From Chondrosia reniformis (Eukaryota > Porifera > Demospongiae > Chondrillida > Chondrillidae), in assembly GCA_947172415.1 (NCBI GenBank), contig OX359192.1, positions 1,552,501 through 1,616,500 on the forward strand: a DNA stretch of 64,000 nucleotides. Reading direction: 5' to 3'. Under the pieces are notes generated by a model. The model worked only from the letters and a program-made list of their open reading frames with translations. It ran no database searches and had not been told where the DNA came from. Within the stretch, counting starts at the first letter, position 1. Each line of letters opens with the position of its first letter. Below are positions 38,901-52,115 of the stretch, piece after piece. Position numbers and translations under genes: made by a program.

Positions 38901-41900
38901 ATAATAAACAATATTTTCACTGTATAACTACATATGTGTATGTACTATGTATGTATTGTGAGACTATTATTAAGTAGCCTATCCAGACTACCCCTTCTAA
39001 AATAAGGTTGACTAAATTGTGAGTCGTATAAAACTTACTACTTTCAGAAGTATTTGCTGTAACTGAAACAGCTTCACTCTCTCTAACACCATTCATTACC
39101 ATCACAGAGAAAACATAGTTTGTGGCTTCTTCAAGATCCACAAATGTATATGTAAAATCATCCCTTGTGAGCATTATCTCAAAGGAAGACACATTTCCAC
39201 TGCAAGGAATGGTCTGGTTGTATGATACATTGTAACTTGCAATAATTCCCTGAGGATCTAATGGGGCCTGCCATGACAATGTGGCAGTTGTAGATGTAAC
39301 CATTGATATTACCACCTCTATAGGTGGATCGGGTGCTACGTTTAAAGAAAATAGATAAATCAGCATGATGAAAAAGGTACAAGAATATCAAACAGTTTCG
39401 TGTTTACTTACTTCCTTCAAGTGTTCTTTCAACTCTAAGTTCTTCAATACCTCCTCCAGCTACAGTAAAGGCTTGAATTGATACATTATACTCTGTGTAA
39501 GCAATGAGGTTGCCAAGCTCTATCTGGTAACTTCCTGATGCATTAGGGGTTATTTTGACTGAAATACCATCTGTTACATCAAGGGAAGGATGGTAACTTA
39601 TCTTAAAATACAACAGAACGCCATTTATGGTAGAAGGATCTCTCCAAGAGACTTGAAGGGTGTCTGATGAGGTTGCTATTAAAGTGAAGTTTACAACTGG
39701 ACCAGGAACTACATAGGTTTGTATGAGACAATACATTTAACGTACAGTGGCCTCTTGGATTGAATCAAAACATGTTTCATACCATCTTCCTCTGTTCTTC
39801 TAGTGATTGCATCAAATAAATAAATAATTAATTAAATAATTCATATGGCTCCAAGAAAGGACCTACAAACAGAATGGTTATGTTATCATAAAGTATAGGG
39901 TATAAAACTCATTTTAAAAGAAGGGATTTTTTATTTAGGCCTACGTTTGTTAGAAAATGGAGGACAAAGTCTCCATATAAAACGCTCTAGAGAAACATCA
40001 CAATACATCACCAGATTGCGCAATCGTAACCTTGAATTCTTCATTATATCTCGATTATTTTGCTCATTTAATTAACCAAAACTTCACCAGACGTTTATCA
40101 TACACATGTACCATGATATATGATCGTTTCATAGTTATCTGACAAATTGAAATTTTCTATCAATATAACACATGGTTTGAATATAAATTCCCCATAGGTT
40201 TTCTATAGTCCTATGGCCTTTTATTTGCAGACTATGTCCTCCGTTTTCTAACAAACAGAGGCCTAAATAAAAATCCCTTCTTTTAAAATGAGTTGTATAC
40301 CCTAAATTTATGATAATATAACCATTCTGTTTCTAGGTCCTTTCTTGGAGCCATATGAATTATTTAATAAAATTTGTTTAGATTACCTTAGTATATTGTA
40401 ACTTGCACTGTATATATCATATACTCACATACCTGATTGCATAGTAGTCACTAGTACAGTTGTCACAGAACTGATCAAATCATTAGATTGAAAGGAGATT
40501 GACACATTGTAAGTTATATACTCCTCAAGTCCTACTAAGATGTAACTGGTAATTGAAGGCTGTATCTGTATAGTTCCCCCTTGAAGTTTAACTTCCTCTG
40601 GCAACTGTATTGGTTGCCACATCAGATGCTGATTTGATAAAGGGAAAAGTGTTACCTGCTCCCAGTTAATGTGAATTGCTGTATCATTTACAGCAGATGC
40701 TGACAAATTAACTGGTGCACTCAAGGGTACTAAAATAAGGGTGTAGCAGATATACATATATTATGTGCTGTTCTGTCTGCTATATATATCTGTGAGTGCA
40801 CAATATATAGGTACTAAAGTCTACTAGAATAGTTCAGTGTATATGCTTAATAACTTGCACTTTAGTTCAATCACTGCTTAGAAGGTTTTGAAATTATTTC
40901 CTAAGTACCTGCTGGTTTTAAAATATAAGTCCAGCTTCAACTAATGTATAGAATCTTAATAGATACATTTCTTTATTTCTTTTGGGGCTAGTATCTAAAG
41001 ACACAGTTGCATGGTTAAAAACATTCCCAAGATACATACATATATATATAATTTGGACTAACATTTTAGTTAGTTTAATGCATAGATGTGCATAGCTTCA
41101 ATATTACCACTTACAATGACTCAACAGCAACCATTAAATTATCTAATTAAGTACTGTATTCTCTCTAAAAATTCGTCACTCTAAATTTTCGTAATCCGCT
41201 AGAAACCTGTGCAAACGCATTCTAATTGGTGACGAATTTCCGGTTTTCTAATAATTCGCCAGACAGGAAGGGTTAGGGTTCTTGGTAGCAAATGAATTCT
41301 TCCCCGACTGTCGGCGCACAGGAGTCTTTGTACATGTGATACCCTCGGCCAGCTTGTTCATTCTAATTCTATTTGCGACCAAGTGACGAATTTTCCTGGA
41401 CACAGTTAGTGACAAATTTTTAGAGAGAATACGGTATATATTTACTAGTCTGATTGAACTGCAGTAATTACAAAGTATAATATTTATACCTATACTTAAT
41501 ATTAATCTCAACAATTTTTTTAATTTTAGTCATCAAGTTTGGCTTAGACTTTAAGTTAATACTTACAAACTTTAAAAGTCAAGAATGTTGGATCTGTTAT
41601 GGCTTTTGATTCTGGGGCATCAGCACAGGATGACTTTTCACCAACAACCACACCTAATGTGGAGTGATAAGACATTATTTTTCCTTCCTTCTATATATGT
41701 GATAATAATGAATACATCAATTATATATTATCAAGTACAATCTGCCAAGATAACTGTTTAAGTTATAGTTATACACTCCGCCTTTATGTGTGTTTACTGA
41801 GTTATCGGTGGGATATCACATTATATACTATATATCGCATTGTATAACTGCAATAAGAGGGCAAAGTACCTCTTATAGTTATACAACAGTTGGGATATAA

Positions 41901-44900
41901 TTTGCCTTGGTTGCCCCAGCAACGGGGTGTATGTACTGTATTTATTATAGGTAAGTTTTAGCCAGTGTAGTTAGACCCCACAAAATGTACTCCATCTTAT
42001 ATTACATATAACTATAATTATATAATATGGAAAAGTGGAGAAAACTATCTGAAGCTGATCGATATTATGTTGAAGCTTTGATATCCATATGACTTAGGAT
42101 TTTATCACACAAACTCATGTCTCCCGAGGAGCAAAAATAAGCAAATATGGTTGGAACCAAAGTTCACTTGATGGAAATCAGAGTCTCCCCTTAGCCACTC
42201 AAAAAGTTGGTCGAACCAAATGGTGAGACATAACTTTAAGATCGACTTCATATCTTAATGTCTCCTATTCTTTTGATTATCTGGCTGTGAAGAATTTAGC
42301 CACTCAAAAAGCTGGCTGATCGTATATATATAGACAATTGTTTTGTCTCATTAGGATTCATTAGCATGGCATACAATGGAGTCTGAATGGCTAATTCTAT
42401 TCTATTAAGTACTCCAAAAAGCTAAAAAGCTTGTGGTTTCCTTATCCACATGTAGATAAGTAGTACAGCAGCCAAAGTGTCTGAAGCCAATCTAAAAGCT
42501 TTGATATCCTCAACATTTGACTTTGTTGACTCTGGTTCCCATCAAATAAACCCATTGCTCATTTTGCTCCTCAGGAAACATGAATGGGTGGGGTAAATCC
42601 AGAATAAAATATTATAAAATATACTATACATAAATGTTTGTGACTACCTCTTGATTAGTTCATATATATAAACTTACCATGGTCAATAAGAATGTAATAG
42701 TTCCCATCTAGAAAGTCAGACGATGTATGAAATGATAGAGTTTTGTTTTCATATTGGACAGAGGAATGTAAAGCATTAATTGTTAAAACTTCTTGGTTGG
42801 TACTATTTTCAAATATTCGGATATATCTGCTATTTGAAGGCCGGTGAATCTATAGAAAATGGCTAACTCATTATTAAGTGGCTACATAAATTTTTATATG
42901 ATTTTTTAATATGATTACATGTACTGTAGATACGTACATACCGTCTTATTATAAGTTAGCATCCATGTGTGATATGCATCCCAACGAAATATGTCTAGAT
43001 CTGTTTGCTGTGAGTTTATTTCTGGACCCCCTTCAGAATCTGCATATATAGAGTTTTTTGTATTGAGATCATCATGACTTATTTTTTCATATCAATACCA
43101 GAATTTATTTACAAGCAATATATTTTTACAAACCTAAAACATCCAGTTTAATACAAGACTGTTCTGAATTTAAGCTACGAAAACAATTATCAAGTATAAT
43201 TAAAATTGCATATATATCAGTGGCACAATTTTAATATCTTCACATATATACATACATACAGTACGTATGGTACATGTATACTTACCCCAAACTATTTATT
43301 GCAACAAAGCATAAAGAATGAGTACCAATTTGTGAAATCACTGGCATCCAAGTCAAAGTTATGTAGTACTCTTCAGTAGAATTTCCTGACATAATTGAAG
43401 ATTTCATTACTCCAGCTGGTCCAACTATGTCAATTGACGCTATCCTATGAAGTTAATACAATAATCACACGTACGTACACCAACAATATAGATTAATGCA
43501 TCTCGTGTATTACCTAGTAATACCTACATAGTATGACTATCAGAGATTAAAATAATACGATCGTCCCATTGTTGTTATTACTTATCACCACCTAAATCAT
43601 CAATGAAGTAAATTTTTGTTTGCTTTCATTTGACCATTTGATAACGTTGCTTGAACTGTCGAATCATAAGTGGCAAATGTGGTCCTATTTCGAAATTTCT
43701 CATTTTTTCTTCTTTTTCATTCCCTGAGGGAGGGTCGGCCTGACGAGGCCAACATGTTAACTTATGCTAGTGTCTAAATGGTTATTATGTTCTCCAAACT
43801 AGTGCTCTAATATAGATTAATGCATCTCGTGTAATATAGTATACAATTGTGCTGACTATCAGAGACTGAAAATAATACGACCGTCCCATTGTTGTTATTT
43901 ATCATATTGGCAAAAATGGTCTATTTCTCATTTCTTTTTTTTTCTTTTTTCATTCCCTGAGGGAGGGTCGGCCTACGCCCGACGAGGCCAACATGTGAAC
44001 TTATGCTAGTCTAAATGGTTATTATGTTCTCCAAACTAGTGCTCTACATGAAACAAGTTATTAATCTGACGTTTATAGCCCAACAACTGCTCTGCCCCCA
44101 TTTTGTTATGATGTTATAATGATGTCTGCTAATGCTTTATGAATTTACCTTACTTGAGATCCTCCACTATTGGCAACTACATGCTCGGTAATTGTTGATC
44201 CCAATGCTACAATAATGCAAGTCCCATCAGGTTTGGTAGGTGAAACAAATATTGGTTTTGTGGTACTGTTGCAACCATAGGAAGAATTGTAAACATTTAC
44301 TAAGAATTGAAGTGGAATACTGCTCAGTGGAGTTGATGAATTTGAGGAGGAAAAGTCTTCAATTTGCAGTGCTACAGTATACCATCCTAGGCTCCCAGTA
44401 GCTGTGTATTGTATAATGCAGTTACTCTAAACAGAAATAAAAGTTAATTAGGAAGGTTGTAGATAGAATATTAGATATACTATATGCAACTGAAGAGAAC
44501 AAACCTGATCAATTACAGCTCCAGAAAGTGTTTGATATGCCCACTTACACCGGATATCATCACCATCAGCATCTTGAACTATACAGTGTCATATGTGCTG
44601 TTATTATAATGTACTGTACATATATATACACCAGTTTATATACTTCAAGGATGCACTTGAAAGATATACTAAATAATTACATCCATGAATTTAAAGTTGA
44701 ACTGGATAAACATGAGCAAAAGTATATTACCTGGTATTGGAATGTGGTGAGTGCAGCCTTGCTGTAGCCGGATTATAGGAGATGTAGTAGTTACAGGTGA
44801 GCTGTTAATACGACCATTGTCAGATCTCCTTTGTAGATTAAAGGTGACTTGCAAATTCCATCCACTGCTACCAGCCCTCAATGATAACCAACAACATCCT

Positions 44901-45534
44901 GTAAAACTGTTATAGATATAATTTTGTAAAAATCAAGCAATAAATTCAAATTCGCCATTTTAGACTATGTATGGAAATAAATATTAATTTTCACTGTGTA
45001 CATAGTTGCTTATGCTGTATATATATATATATATATATTCAAAATAAATTTTGAATTAGCCTAACAATATATACTAAGATGTCAAGAACATGCCTAGCCA
45101 TAAATGATCCAATTGGTCCTGTATAGTTGTAGCTTCTACTGCCATAAGTCCAGTCTTGATCTATACTGAAACTTGTGCAGTAAAAATTCAAACTGCCAAT
45201 GATTCCACTGCAACCAGATGAACATGCAAGAGATCCAACTCCAATTAATCGCCCAGAAGTGATGGTTCCTTGATCACAGTAGTAGGAAGTTCCTGAAGAT
45301 CTTCTCCAAGCAAATGCATGTGAAACAACAATCTAAAGTATAATAGCCAGAAATGTATATACATACATGTCATTGGTCCATTCCTATAAATCATATTACT
45401 TGTCCATCTTCCACTAGGTTGTTTCTGGGCTTCCAGGAGATGGTGCCACCTCTGAAATGTGAAGCAAATGCAAGAAAACATGCAGGAGCCAGCAGCAATA
45501 ATTTTATTGCTACACTCTGCATCTTTCTGATCAT
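19808..45534 (-). CDS. Giant single-pass receptor: signal peptide, ectodomain, 6 FN3, 11 VWD-C8-TIL, FN3, TM, tail
   Basis: Complete gene model of 42 exons. Summed exon length is 15192 bases (5063 residues plus stop), and every junction is phase-consistent. It starts at ATG 45534 (or in frame at 45522) with a leucine-rich signal peptide and stops at 19808. Order: N-terminal ectodomain (41567-45534), six FN3 exons (36580-40729), eleven VWD/C8/TIL modules (21133-35987), one FN3 (20626-20919), a membrane helix (20352-20496) and a short tail. VWD-C8-TIL modules are known from von Willebrand factor, gel-forming mucins, zonadhesin and otogelin, where they mediate disulfide-linked assembly and adhesion; FN3 domains are common in adhesion receptors. 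A role in adhesion, mucus or surface recognition is inference. I do not recognise a named orthologue. The gene lies head-to-head with the P450 at 52655 across 7.1 kb. Confidence 0.88.
21133..35987 (-). repeat. VWD-C8-TIL coding array: 5 full A-B units of about 2.73 kb plus a terminal A half-unit
   Basis: Each unit has four phase 1-1 exons of fixed length: A-type VWD+C8 (813 bp), TIL-a (162), B-type VWD+C8 (945) and TIL-b (165; 168 in unit 5). A exons: 35175-35987, 32454-33266, 29722-30534, 26983-27795, 24260-25072, and 21375-22196 (822 bp). TIL-a: 34815-34976, 32094-32255, 29364-29525, 26624-26785, 23905-24066, 21133-21294. B: 33741-34685, 31009-31953, 28259-29203, 25538-26482, 22800-23744. 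TIL-b: 33377-33541, 30645-30809, 27901-28065, 25180-25344, 22447-22614. Both VWD types start GDPHYxTFDGL. A carries CGLCGNFNG and B carries CGLLGDCNGD. The TIL exons have the CxxxGxxxxxxC spacing of trypsin-inhibitor-like domains. Introns are nearly as alike as exons. Confidence 0.92.
35988..36579. other. Intron between the FN3 block and VWD unit 1; AT-rich, nothing recognised
   Basis: About 590 bases of AT-rich sequence between exon 36580-36867 and exon 35175-35987. The 5' end of VWD unit 1 (ETINSKNQLCLAWGDPHY) differs from the other units, marking the left limit of array homogeneity. Confidence 0.7.
36944..37455. repeat. Long-TIR foldback element (family 1), in the intron at the duplication edge
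   Basis: Same arms as 2487-3010 (aattcatatggctcc and complement), flanked by TAATC/GATTA-type short repeats. It lies immediately left of the point where the two duplication copies diverge and has no counterpart in copy 1 there. Confidence 0.8.
39837..40362. repeat. Long-TIR foldback element (family 1), copy 2 partner of 2487-3010
   Basis: Near-identical to 2487-3010 and at the same intronic position between FN3 exons, so it was inserted before the segmental duplication. Confidence 0.8.
41151..41437. repeat. Foldback element (family 2), copy 2
   Basis: Partner of 3797-4083 in the corresponding receptor intron, with TIRs based on gtattctctctaaaaatt. Confidence 0.7.
42085..42598. repeat. Foldback element (family 3), copy 2
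   Basis: Partner of 4722-5230 in the corresponding receptor intron. Confidence 0.65.
43550..44060. repeat. Intronic tandem duplication of about 240 bp, only in copy 2
   Basis: The string ccctgagggagggtcggcct, followed by gacgaggccaac, occurs near 43724 and again near 43960, with shared flanks (gtcccattgttgttatt upstream, ctccaaactagtgctct downstream). Copy 1 has a single version near 6303. The segment contains a ggcctgacgaggcc hairpin. Confidence 0.8.
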
Positions 45535-45744
45535 GAGTGAGCAAGCAGTTCCACGGTCTTATATTTATGGTTGCTGGATGTTGTTATTGTGTACACTGGA
45601 TCACATGCAAAGTCCTCCCATTTTATGGTTTTGTATATATATACATATATAATATTAATCTTTGAATTCTAAAGCCTTTAATTGTATATATATTCAATAC
45701 TAGGATACTGATAACACAATTATATATATATAGGATGGCTATAT

Positions 45745-45784
<40 letters not shown>

Positions 45785-47793
45785 AATAATAAATATTCCC
45801 CCGTATACCCTTGCATATATTCTATACCAATTCCTTTGATAGCTGTATTTACACATATAAACATTTTCAAGGTTTTTAGAGTATATACATATGTATATAG
45901 TACAAAAATGAAACGAATGATTGAATTCTTATATATAGACTGCTTGGTACCCATGCAAAGCATTATAGAGCTTGTTAATAATTAGACTATATATATGTAT
46001 GACATTACAGTTACATATATAAAGATGTGCATTTATATATATACACAATATATTAAGGTGTCAATTACATACATGAATGTTGTATATACAATATTTCCAT
46101 GCTCACACAATTTAGTTTATATATATATATGGACATATTTGTGCATTATAATATAATGGGGTTTTGTATGTACGTATATATATAGTTCCAAAATTAATAT
46201 CCTTTTTAATGAGTAACTCCATGTTGAAAATATATATATAGGCCTTTTGTCGCTCAAACCATATATAATTGTTTGTCCTTGTAAATATCTAGCTACAGTA
46301 TATACTCATTCATTTTATATATATATATATATATATATAGCAAATTTAACATACATATATACATGCATGTATGCATGCATATATTCGTACATATCCCTAT
46401 ATATATTATGTACAAATTGTAGAAATATAATAAATGAATGTGTATAGCTATAGGGTCACAATTAACATTTAGTGTTACTTTTTAAATCAATCAATCATTT
46501 ACACACTTGCTATAACTGGCAAAGTATCACACAAAAAGAATGTCTTTAAGAAAATATATGACAAAAAAAGAACAAAAATAATCAGTTCCCTATTGCCTTT
46601 TGCAACAGAAATATCTTTGGTATAGATCTAGAGCTATATGGACTATCCTTTCTTTCACATCATTTACCCAGTCCTGAAAGGGTGGCAAGTCTGCCCATAT
46701 TAGAACGGAGCTTAATGTGTCACTCCAGCAATAGGAAGGTCTTCCTCTCTTTCTCTCCCATCAGCCATTTGTGAGAATATAGACCATTCTAGGAAGGTAG
46801 TCAATTGGCATATTTATTAGCCTGGCTGCCCCAATACAGTGTCCTTTCCCAACTGAACTCTCGGAGGTACCATGTCTACAGATAGTGCTGCATACTTTTT
46901 AGTACTCGAACCTAAATATATAGATTTATATACACTCCCTTTAATTCTTTTGATATATATATCATGCTATATATAGGCATTGGATCAAGTATATATATAT
47001 ATCTTCTTCCATGTATAGCCGTATACATTAAGCCTAAGTATAAGAGCACTAAAAATAGATGACCTTTATATGTACGTCCTATAATCTTATAATTATTTGT
47101 TGGATAGACTAATTGGTAGCAGCAAACATATAAATGTGTTTCATTTCCCGTATATACCATATAAGAGTATAAGAACACTAAAAATAGAAGAGATATATGA
47201 CCTTTACATCCTAAAAATAGAAGAGATATATCTTTGCATCCTATAATCTTATAATTTGTTGTTGGATCAACTATTTGGTTGCAGCAAACAAAGTGTTTCA
47301 TCTTAGGTGGCTGCAGATCATTACACACAATTATATGTTGACAGATTCATAGACATGAATGTGGTAAACCAGGAAGGATATATAATAATACTTTATATAG
47401 CTAAAATAATAATATAATTATAATAATGCCGATGGAAACCGCTCGGATGGTGTCACCATGATCCCCTGGTCAGAAGGGAGGCTCCTCATCTGGGAGTACA
47501 ATTAAGACAAATGAAAAGACTGCCTAACATTAACATAACTGCACTAATCATTCACTGTCATTAATCAGTTCTAAATGTTAATTCAGGTCTTGAACTCTAA
47601 TTCAGTTTGATTGTTGACTCTGAATGAGGCACTTCCACCAGCAGTCAATCTCCACACCCTGGTCTCTGTTCATTAGCTTGCTTTACTTCCTTATTATTGT
47701 TTCCTTATGCATGAATTAATGTTTAGAACTGAATGATAGTGAATGATTAGTGCAGATGTTTATGTTATGCAGTCTTTTCATTTGTCTCAATTG

Positions 47794-47834
47794 TACTCTG
47801 CGCAAGGCTGCAGTATGCAGCCAAAATGTTAGTA
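47794..47834 (+). ncRNA. Decayed hammerhead-like motif (partner of 10109-10149)
   Basis: UACU, CUGCGCA, A, a 7-bp hairpin GGCUGCA/UGCAGCC around GUA, AAAA, UGUU, AGUA. Its core is closer to CUGACGA than the first copy's, and stem I is intact. Core and GAAA substitutions predict no activity. Confidence 0.35.
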
Positions 47835-50281
47835 ATAATTTAATTGAGTAAATTTGGGGTTGAAACGAAAGAATTGATATATATGTTTCCTATAGTCACC
47901 CAAAATTATCCCTTCAAGAATTATATAATATTATCATGTTAAAATATATTGCCAGAAAGACCAGGAGAGAAGCTTGAAGGAAGGGAATTTAGGAAATTGT
48001 GGGGGACAGGCAGGTTTTACATGTCAGTCAAGTTCAAAGGGAAATAGCGGCCTTTGATTGGGGTACAGAGACTCAGAGGGTGACAGTCAAGAGACATTTT
48101 AAAAGGAAGAATGGTATACATGTATATGGTGGTTTGAGGTAAATGGCTCTGAAAGGTTTTTGGTTGAATTGGAATCACTATGGCACCACAACTATGGAGA
48201 GAATGCAAAGTTGGTATGGGGCTACGTAAGGAGAGGGACTAGTCGCATGAAGACATACAGCAACTGCATGTGGTATTGATGCAATATATAATCAGAACAT
48301 TGTATAACTGCATGAGGTTTATCTATCCAATGTTAGTTGTGTATCCTTTACTTGGGCCAAGATATAGCCCTAGTGTGCAACTTCACACTCAAATCAATAA
48401 TAATTATTATACTAATAATTATATATAGGACTTCCTATACCACATGTATCCGCATGCATGCTTTGCAATTGTATAATGAATTATACTCTCTAACTTAACT
48501 AGGGATGTCCCAAAAAACATGGCGGCCGTATATTCAATGTATTGTGGATAAATCGGCAGTGAATGCGTCTTTAGTTCTTTTAAACTTCTAATGTTTCTTT
48601 TTTGTACGATGTCAATTTGTTTTGACGAGCGCATAAAGCACCTTCTCCCATATTGGTGTTAAAGAGGGTTCTGTTTCAATATTATATCGTAGCTCTTCGG
48701 TCTACTTGAGAAACGCCATCAGGCTCCAAATTGGTAAAACAGTACTAGTTGCAGGTCTACTTCCGGTTTTCCTCATTTCTTGCTTCTTACTTTATTTGCA
48801 TAAGCGCGCATATAGATAACTACATCATATCGTCTGAACGTTTTAGGAACTAGGGTATATGCACGCTTCTGTTTTAAAACGATTTGAGCAGAGACGGTTA
48901 CCAATAGCACGTCGATTAGAGGAAACTTTTGGTCGCCATTTTTTAATTAAGAGCTCTAGGTTATCCTTTGACTGCGACATTTTTTGACTTGTCGTAAGGA
49001 AAACTTACAAAACAAATAATATTAACAAGAAAAAAGAGGGAATATAGCATAAATAAAAAAATGTTATCAGAAATATGTGTGGGAAACGTGTCATTTAACC
49101 TATGATTTAACTAACGACATGCCAAGATTTGTTCTAAATATATATTCAGGTACTACACAGTGCAAGTTACAAATTTATATATTAAATGTTACAAGACTTT
49201 AGCCATACTGAAATTCTCAACTTCTGCATACAAAGTAGTAATCTCTACAGATCATATAAGGTTAAACACATGGCCTTCCAATTACCTTTTCACACCTTAG
49301 TATAGACTGAAGATAATGCATCTACATGCCATCATCAGCAAAAACTCCAGTCTCGGGGTCTCAGCCAATAATCACCGCAGATTTGATTTGCCTTGAGTGT
49401 GAGCTATAGTTTTTGTACATGAAATAAATTAAAGGCCTCATGCAGCCTGTCCCTGTATATTATATACATTCTGTTATTAACTTTCCACAATGCTGATATA
49501 TAGGTCTATGTGCATGAGGTCACTGTGTATACTAGTGTACAGTTTCATGTTAACAGCTCATAATACATATGTATATATAATGTACCTAAAAAAACTTTCA
49601 TTGAAGAATTATGTGGGGGAAACGTGTCATTTAACTAACTACATGCCAAAATTTGTTCTAATAATATCTATATCTCTAATTAGGTAATAAAGGATACAGT
49701 CTGGATTTAATCATGTATATTATATTACTAGAATGGTTTCATTGAAGACTACAAATCATCTATTGTTTTCATTTGCCGATTACATTGTGTGGCTTCATGT
49801 TACGGAATGTCATCACTTCCATCTTCTTATTATGTTCAAGAATGTTTCAACCCAAAGATCTTCATCAGCAATGAATGAGGAAAGGGAATTACAGCTTGGT
49901 TTAAATAGAAAAGGTGATGGGGGGTGAGTTGCAGATGATATAATGTTATTTGCCCACCACATAAATTATGATAAACAAGAGTTGAAGCTGTAACAGCTAT
50001 ATAGTCCTTCTGGATGGGGTGCAAATGTTTATATTCCTGTGTCCAAGTTGATGCATGCGCAGGGAAAGTTTTGGATCAACATGGTCTCTTTGATTTTTTG
50101 ATTATTTAAATTAATTAAATATTAAATTATAGAGCAATGATTTATCAAAGCCCTTGCATGACCCAAGTATGTATGCATGAGATTTCTCTTATATTAGACA
50201 TATCATTTAATAAGTTAATGATAGAATACTTTCTTTGAAAAATCAAGCCCGCCAACAAAAAAACACGTATAGAACACTCTA

Positions 50282-50318
50282 ATGCAACGTTTCGCCCTTC
50301 ACGGGCTTCATTAGGCAT
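50282..50318 (-). ncRNA. Hammerhead-like motif (partner of 12570-12606)
   Basis: The motif matches the first copy base for base: stem I AUGC/GCAU, CUAAUGA core variant, stem II GCCC/GGGC, GAAA. Confidence 0.38.
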
Positions 50319-51837
50319 ATAGTACAAAAAGAGAAAATGTCAACTTATTACTCATGCAATTAACGGACAATAATTGTTTCAGGGTGGCATACACAATATT
50401 ATGAGGTTATTGTAGAGTGTTTTATTTATTTAGCTGTACAATATGTTTTTAAACTCTCTCTGAAAAAATCCATGTAGGTGGAATACACCCTTTGACCAAC
50501 TACATACAATGTTGTCGCTACGATATCTGTTTTGATAACAGAATGTATATTGCATGAGAAAATAACAATGCAATTAGTCATTTTGATTAGATGTGGCCAT
50601 GGACTATAAGCAAATCAGTATGTAGTATCCTAAAATTATCACACTTAATTTTGTTTTACCTATATAATATAGCCATACGTATTATGAATGTTATACGCAA
50701 TATGCATGTATTGCTACATAAACACTGCTTCAACTCTGGTATATACATGATGGATATATCTGGTTGTGCATGTACTGCTAGATATATGTTGAATTGCTGT
50801 GATCTCCTCCACTGCTCTTCAAAGCTCTTTCAATCTCTCTTCAAATATTTTTCTATGTCTCTCCAAATATTTTTCTCCACTCAGACAAGGTATACAAATA
50901 TATATTACTTCCTATATATATACCTTGTATCGATTGGAATATATATATATGTAGTATGGGAAAAATTGAGAAAATCTATCTCCAAATGCAAGAAGACTTG
51001 CCATACAGATTATGTTGGTATGTGTGTATGCATAGCTAATTTAATTAGCATGCCTAGGTTGTCATGAGAGGGATGCATATAATGTTATATGTAGTAGTTG
51101 TTGTTATGATAGTACATTAACCACATGTATGCAGTATTGCTGTTGAGCTATATATAGCTACATATATAGCTATATATTAATGAAATTTCAGTTTTTAAAT
51201 TTCCTATTTATACTGAATACATTAATTTATTGAGTATATAATTTGAAAAAGAATTTCTAAACTTCTAAAGTGATATAAATGACATGCAACTAATGCCAGG
51301 ACCTATACTCTGGGATCATTGTCACCTGATATTACAGAATGAGGTGAGAATTGAGAAATTAGCTGTTCGATTGCACAACAACTAGAGATGACATATTAAC
51401 AATAATGACATAAAAATGACTATACATGTGATTAACTATGAGTGATGGAAGGATATCCAAATTATTGAACTACAAAATCCTGGATAATTGCTTAATGAGC
51501 AATTAAATATACGTATGTTCGTTAGTTGTATATGTTATTATTTTGTGTCTGGTGATATATGTAGTATACACGTATAGTACACATGCATATAATTAGGTAT
51601 ACTTTATACAGTACGTTGCTGGATGATAGGGTCAACTGGTACTCTGCTAGTACTGTTAGTTTCCTTTTGAAGAATTGTATACATAATATGTGTATGGAGG
51701 TGAAATATACTTTGTCCAAACTATATCCATAGGTTCTTACAATAACTGGTTAATCATGAGTGTATATTACTACATACATATATATTCTCAAAATGTATAC
51801 ACAGGGACATACGGAGTTGTTGGTGACGCATTATAAA

Positions 51838-52115
51838 ACATCACTCTACATCACCAGATTGCGCAATCATAACCTTGAATTCTTCCTTATATTTTGATTA
51901 TTTTGATTTTTTTATCAATATAACACATGGTTTCAATATAAATTTCCTATAGGTTTTCTATAGACCCATGGCATTTTATATGCAGACTTTGTCCTCTGTT
52001 TTCTAACAAACGGAGGCCTAAATAAAAATACCTTAATTTAAAATGAGTTTTATACCCTAAACTTTATGATAATAACCATTCTGTTTCTAGGTCCTTTTTT
52101 GGAGCCATATGAATT
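51838..52115. repeat. Right-half copy of family 1 foldback element (copy 2)
   Basis: Partner of 14220-14498, again without the left arm, followed by a (TTAGA)n run. Confidence 0.75.

Larger units (their letters stand above)
36580..40729 (-). other. Six-exon fibronectin type III block of the giant receptor
   Basis: One FN3 domain per exon, all phase 1-1: 40433-40729, 39412-39708, 39039-39335, 37939-38220, 37572-37868 and 36580-36867. Each has the FN3 signature of a tryptophan in the B strand (VSWRDP, LSWQAP, VSWTDP), a tyrosine corner (TEYNVS, TNYTIS) and Asn-glycosylation sites. The exons at 39412 and 37572 are close duplicates (both begin PGPVVNF), so the block grew by duplication of exon groups. 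The introns at 36868-37571 and 38...-40432 carry long-TIR foldback elements. Confidence 0.85.
41567..45534 (-). other. N-terminal ectodomain exons of the giant receptor (SHFRGGTISW / DADGDD region)
   Basis: Ten exons: 45400-45534, 45094-45332, 44731-44906, 44505-44578, 44149-44426, 43286-43444, 43134-43174, 42942-43039, 42678-42849 and 41567-41653. The first encodes the signal peptide and SHFRGGTISW. The second and third give a Cys-rich stretch ending GCCWLSLRAG. The fourth contains QDADGDDIRCKW, which resembles a Ca-binding DxDGD loop. The 41-bp seventh exon is easy to miss but is required, because without it the next exon is out of frame. The intron between exons 2 and 3 reads only with a GC donor (AG|gcatgt). 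This block type recurs in uncharacterised invertebrate surface proteins as far as I recall; I give no domain name. Confidence 0.8.
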
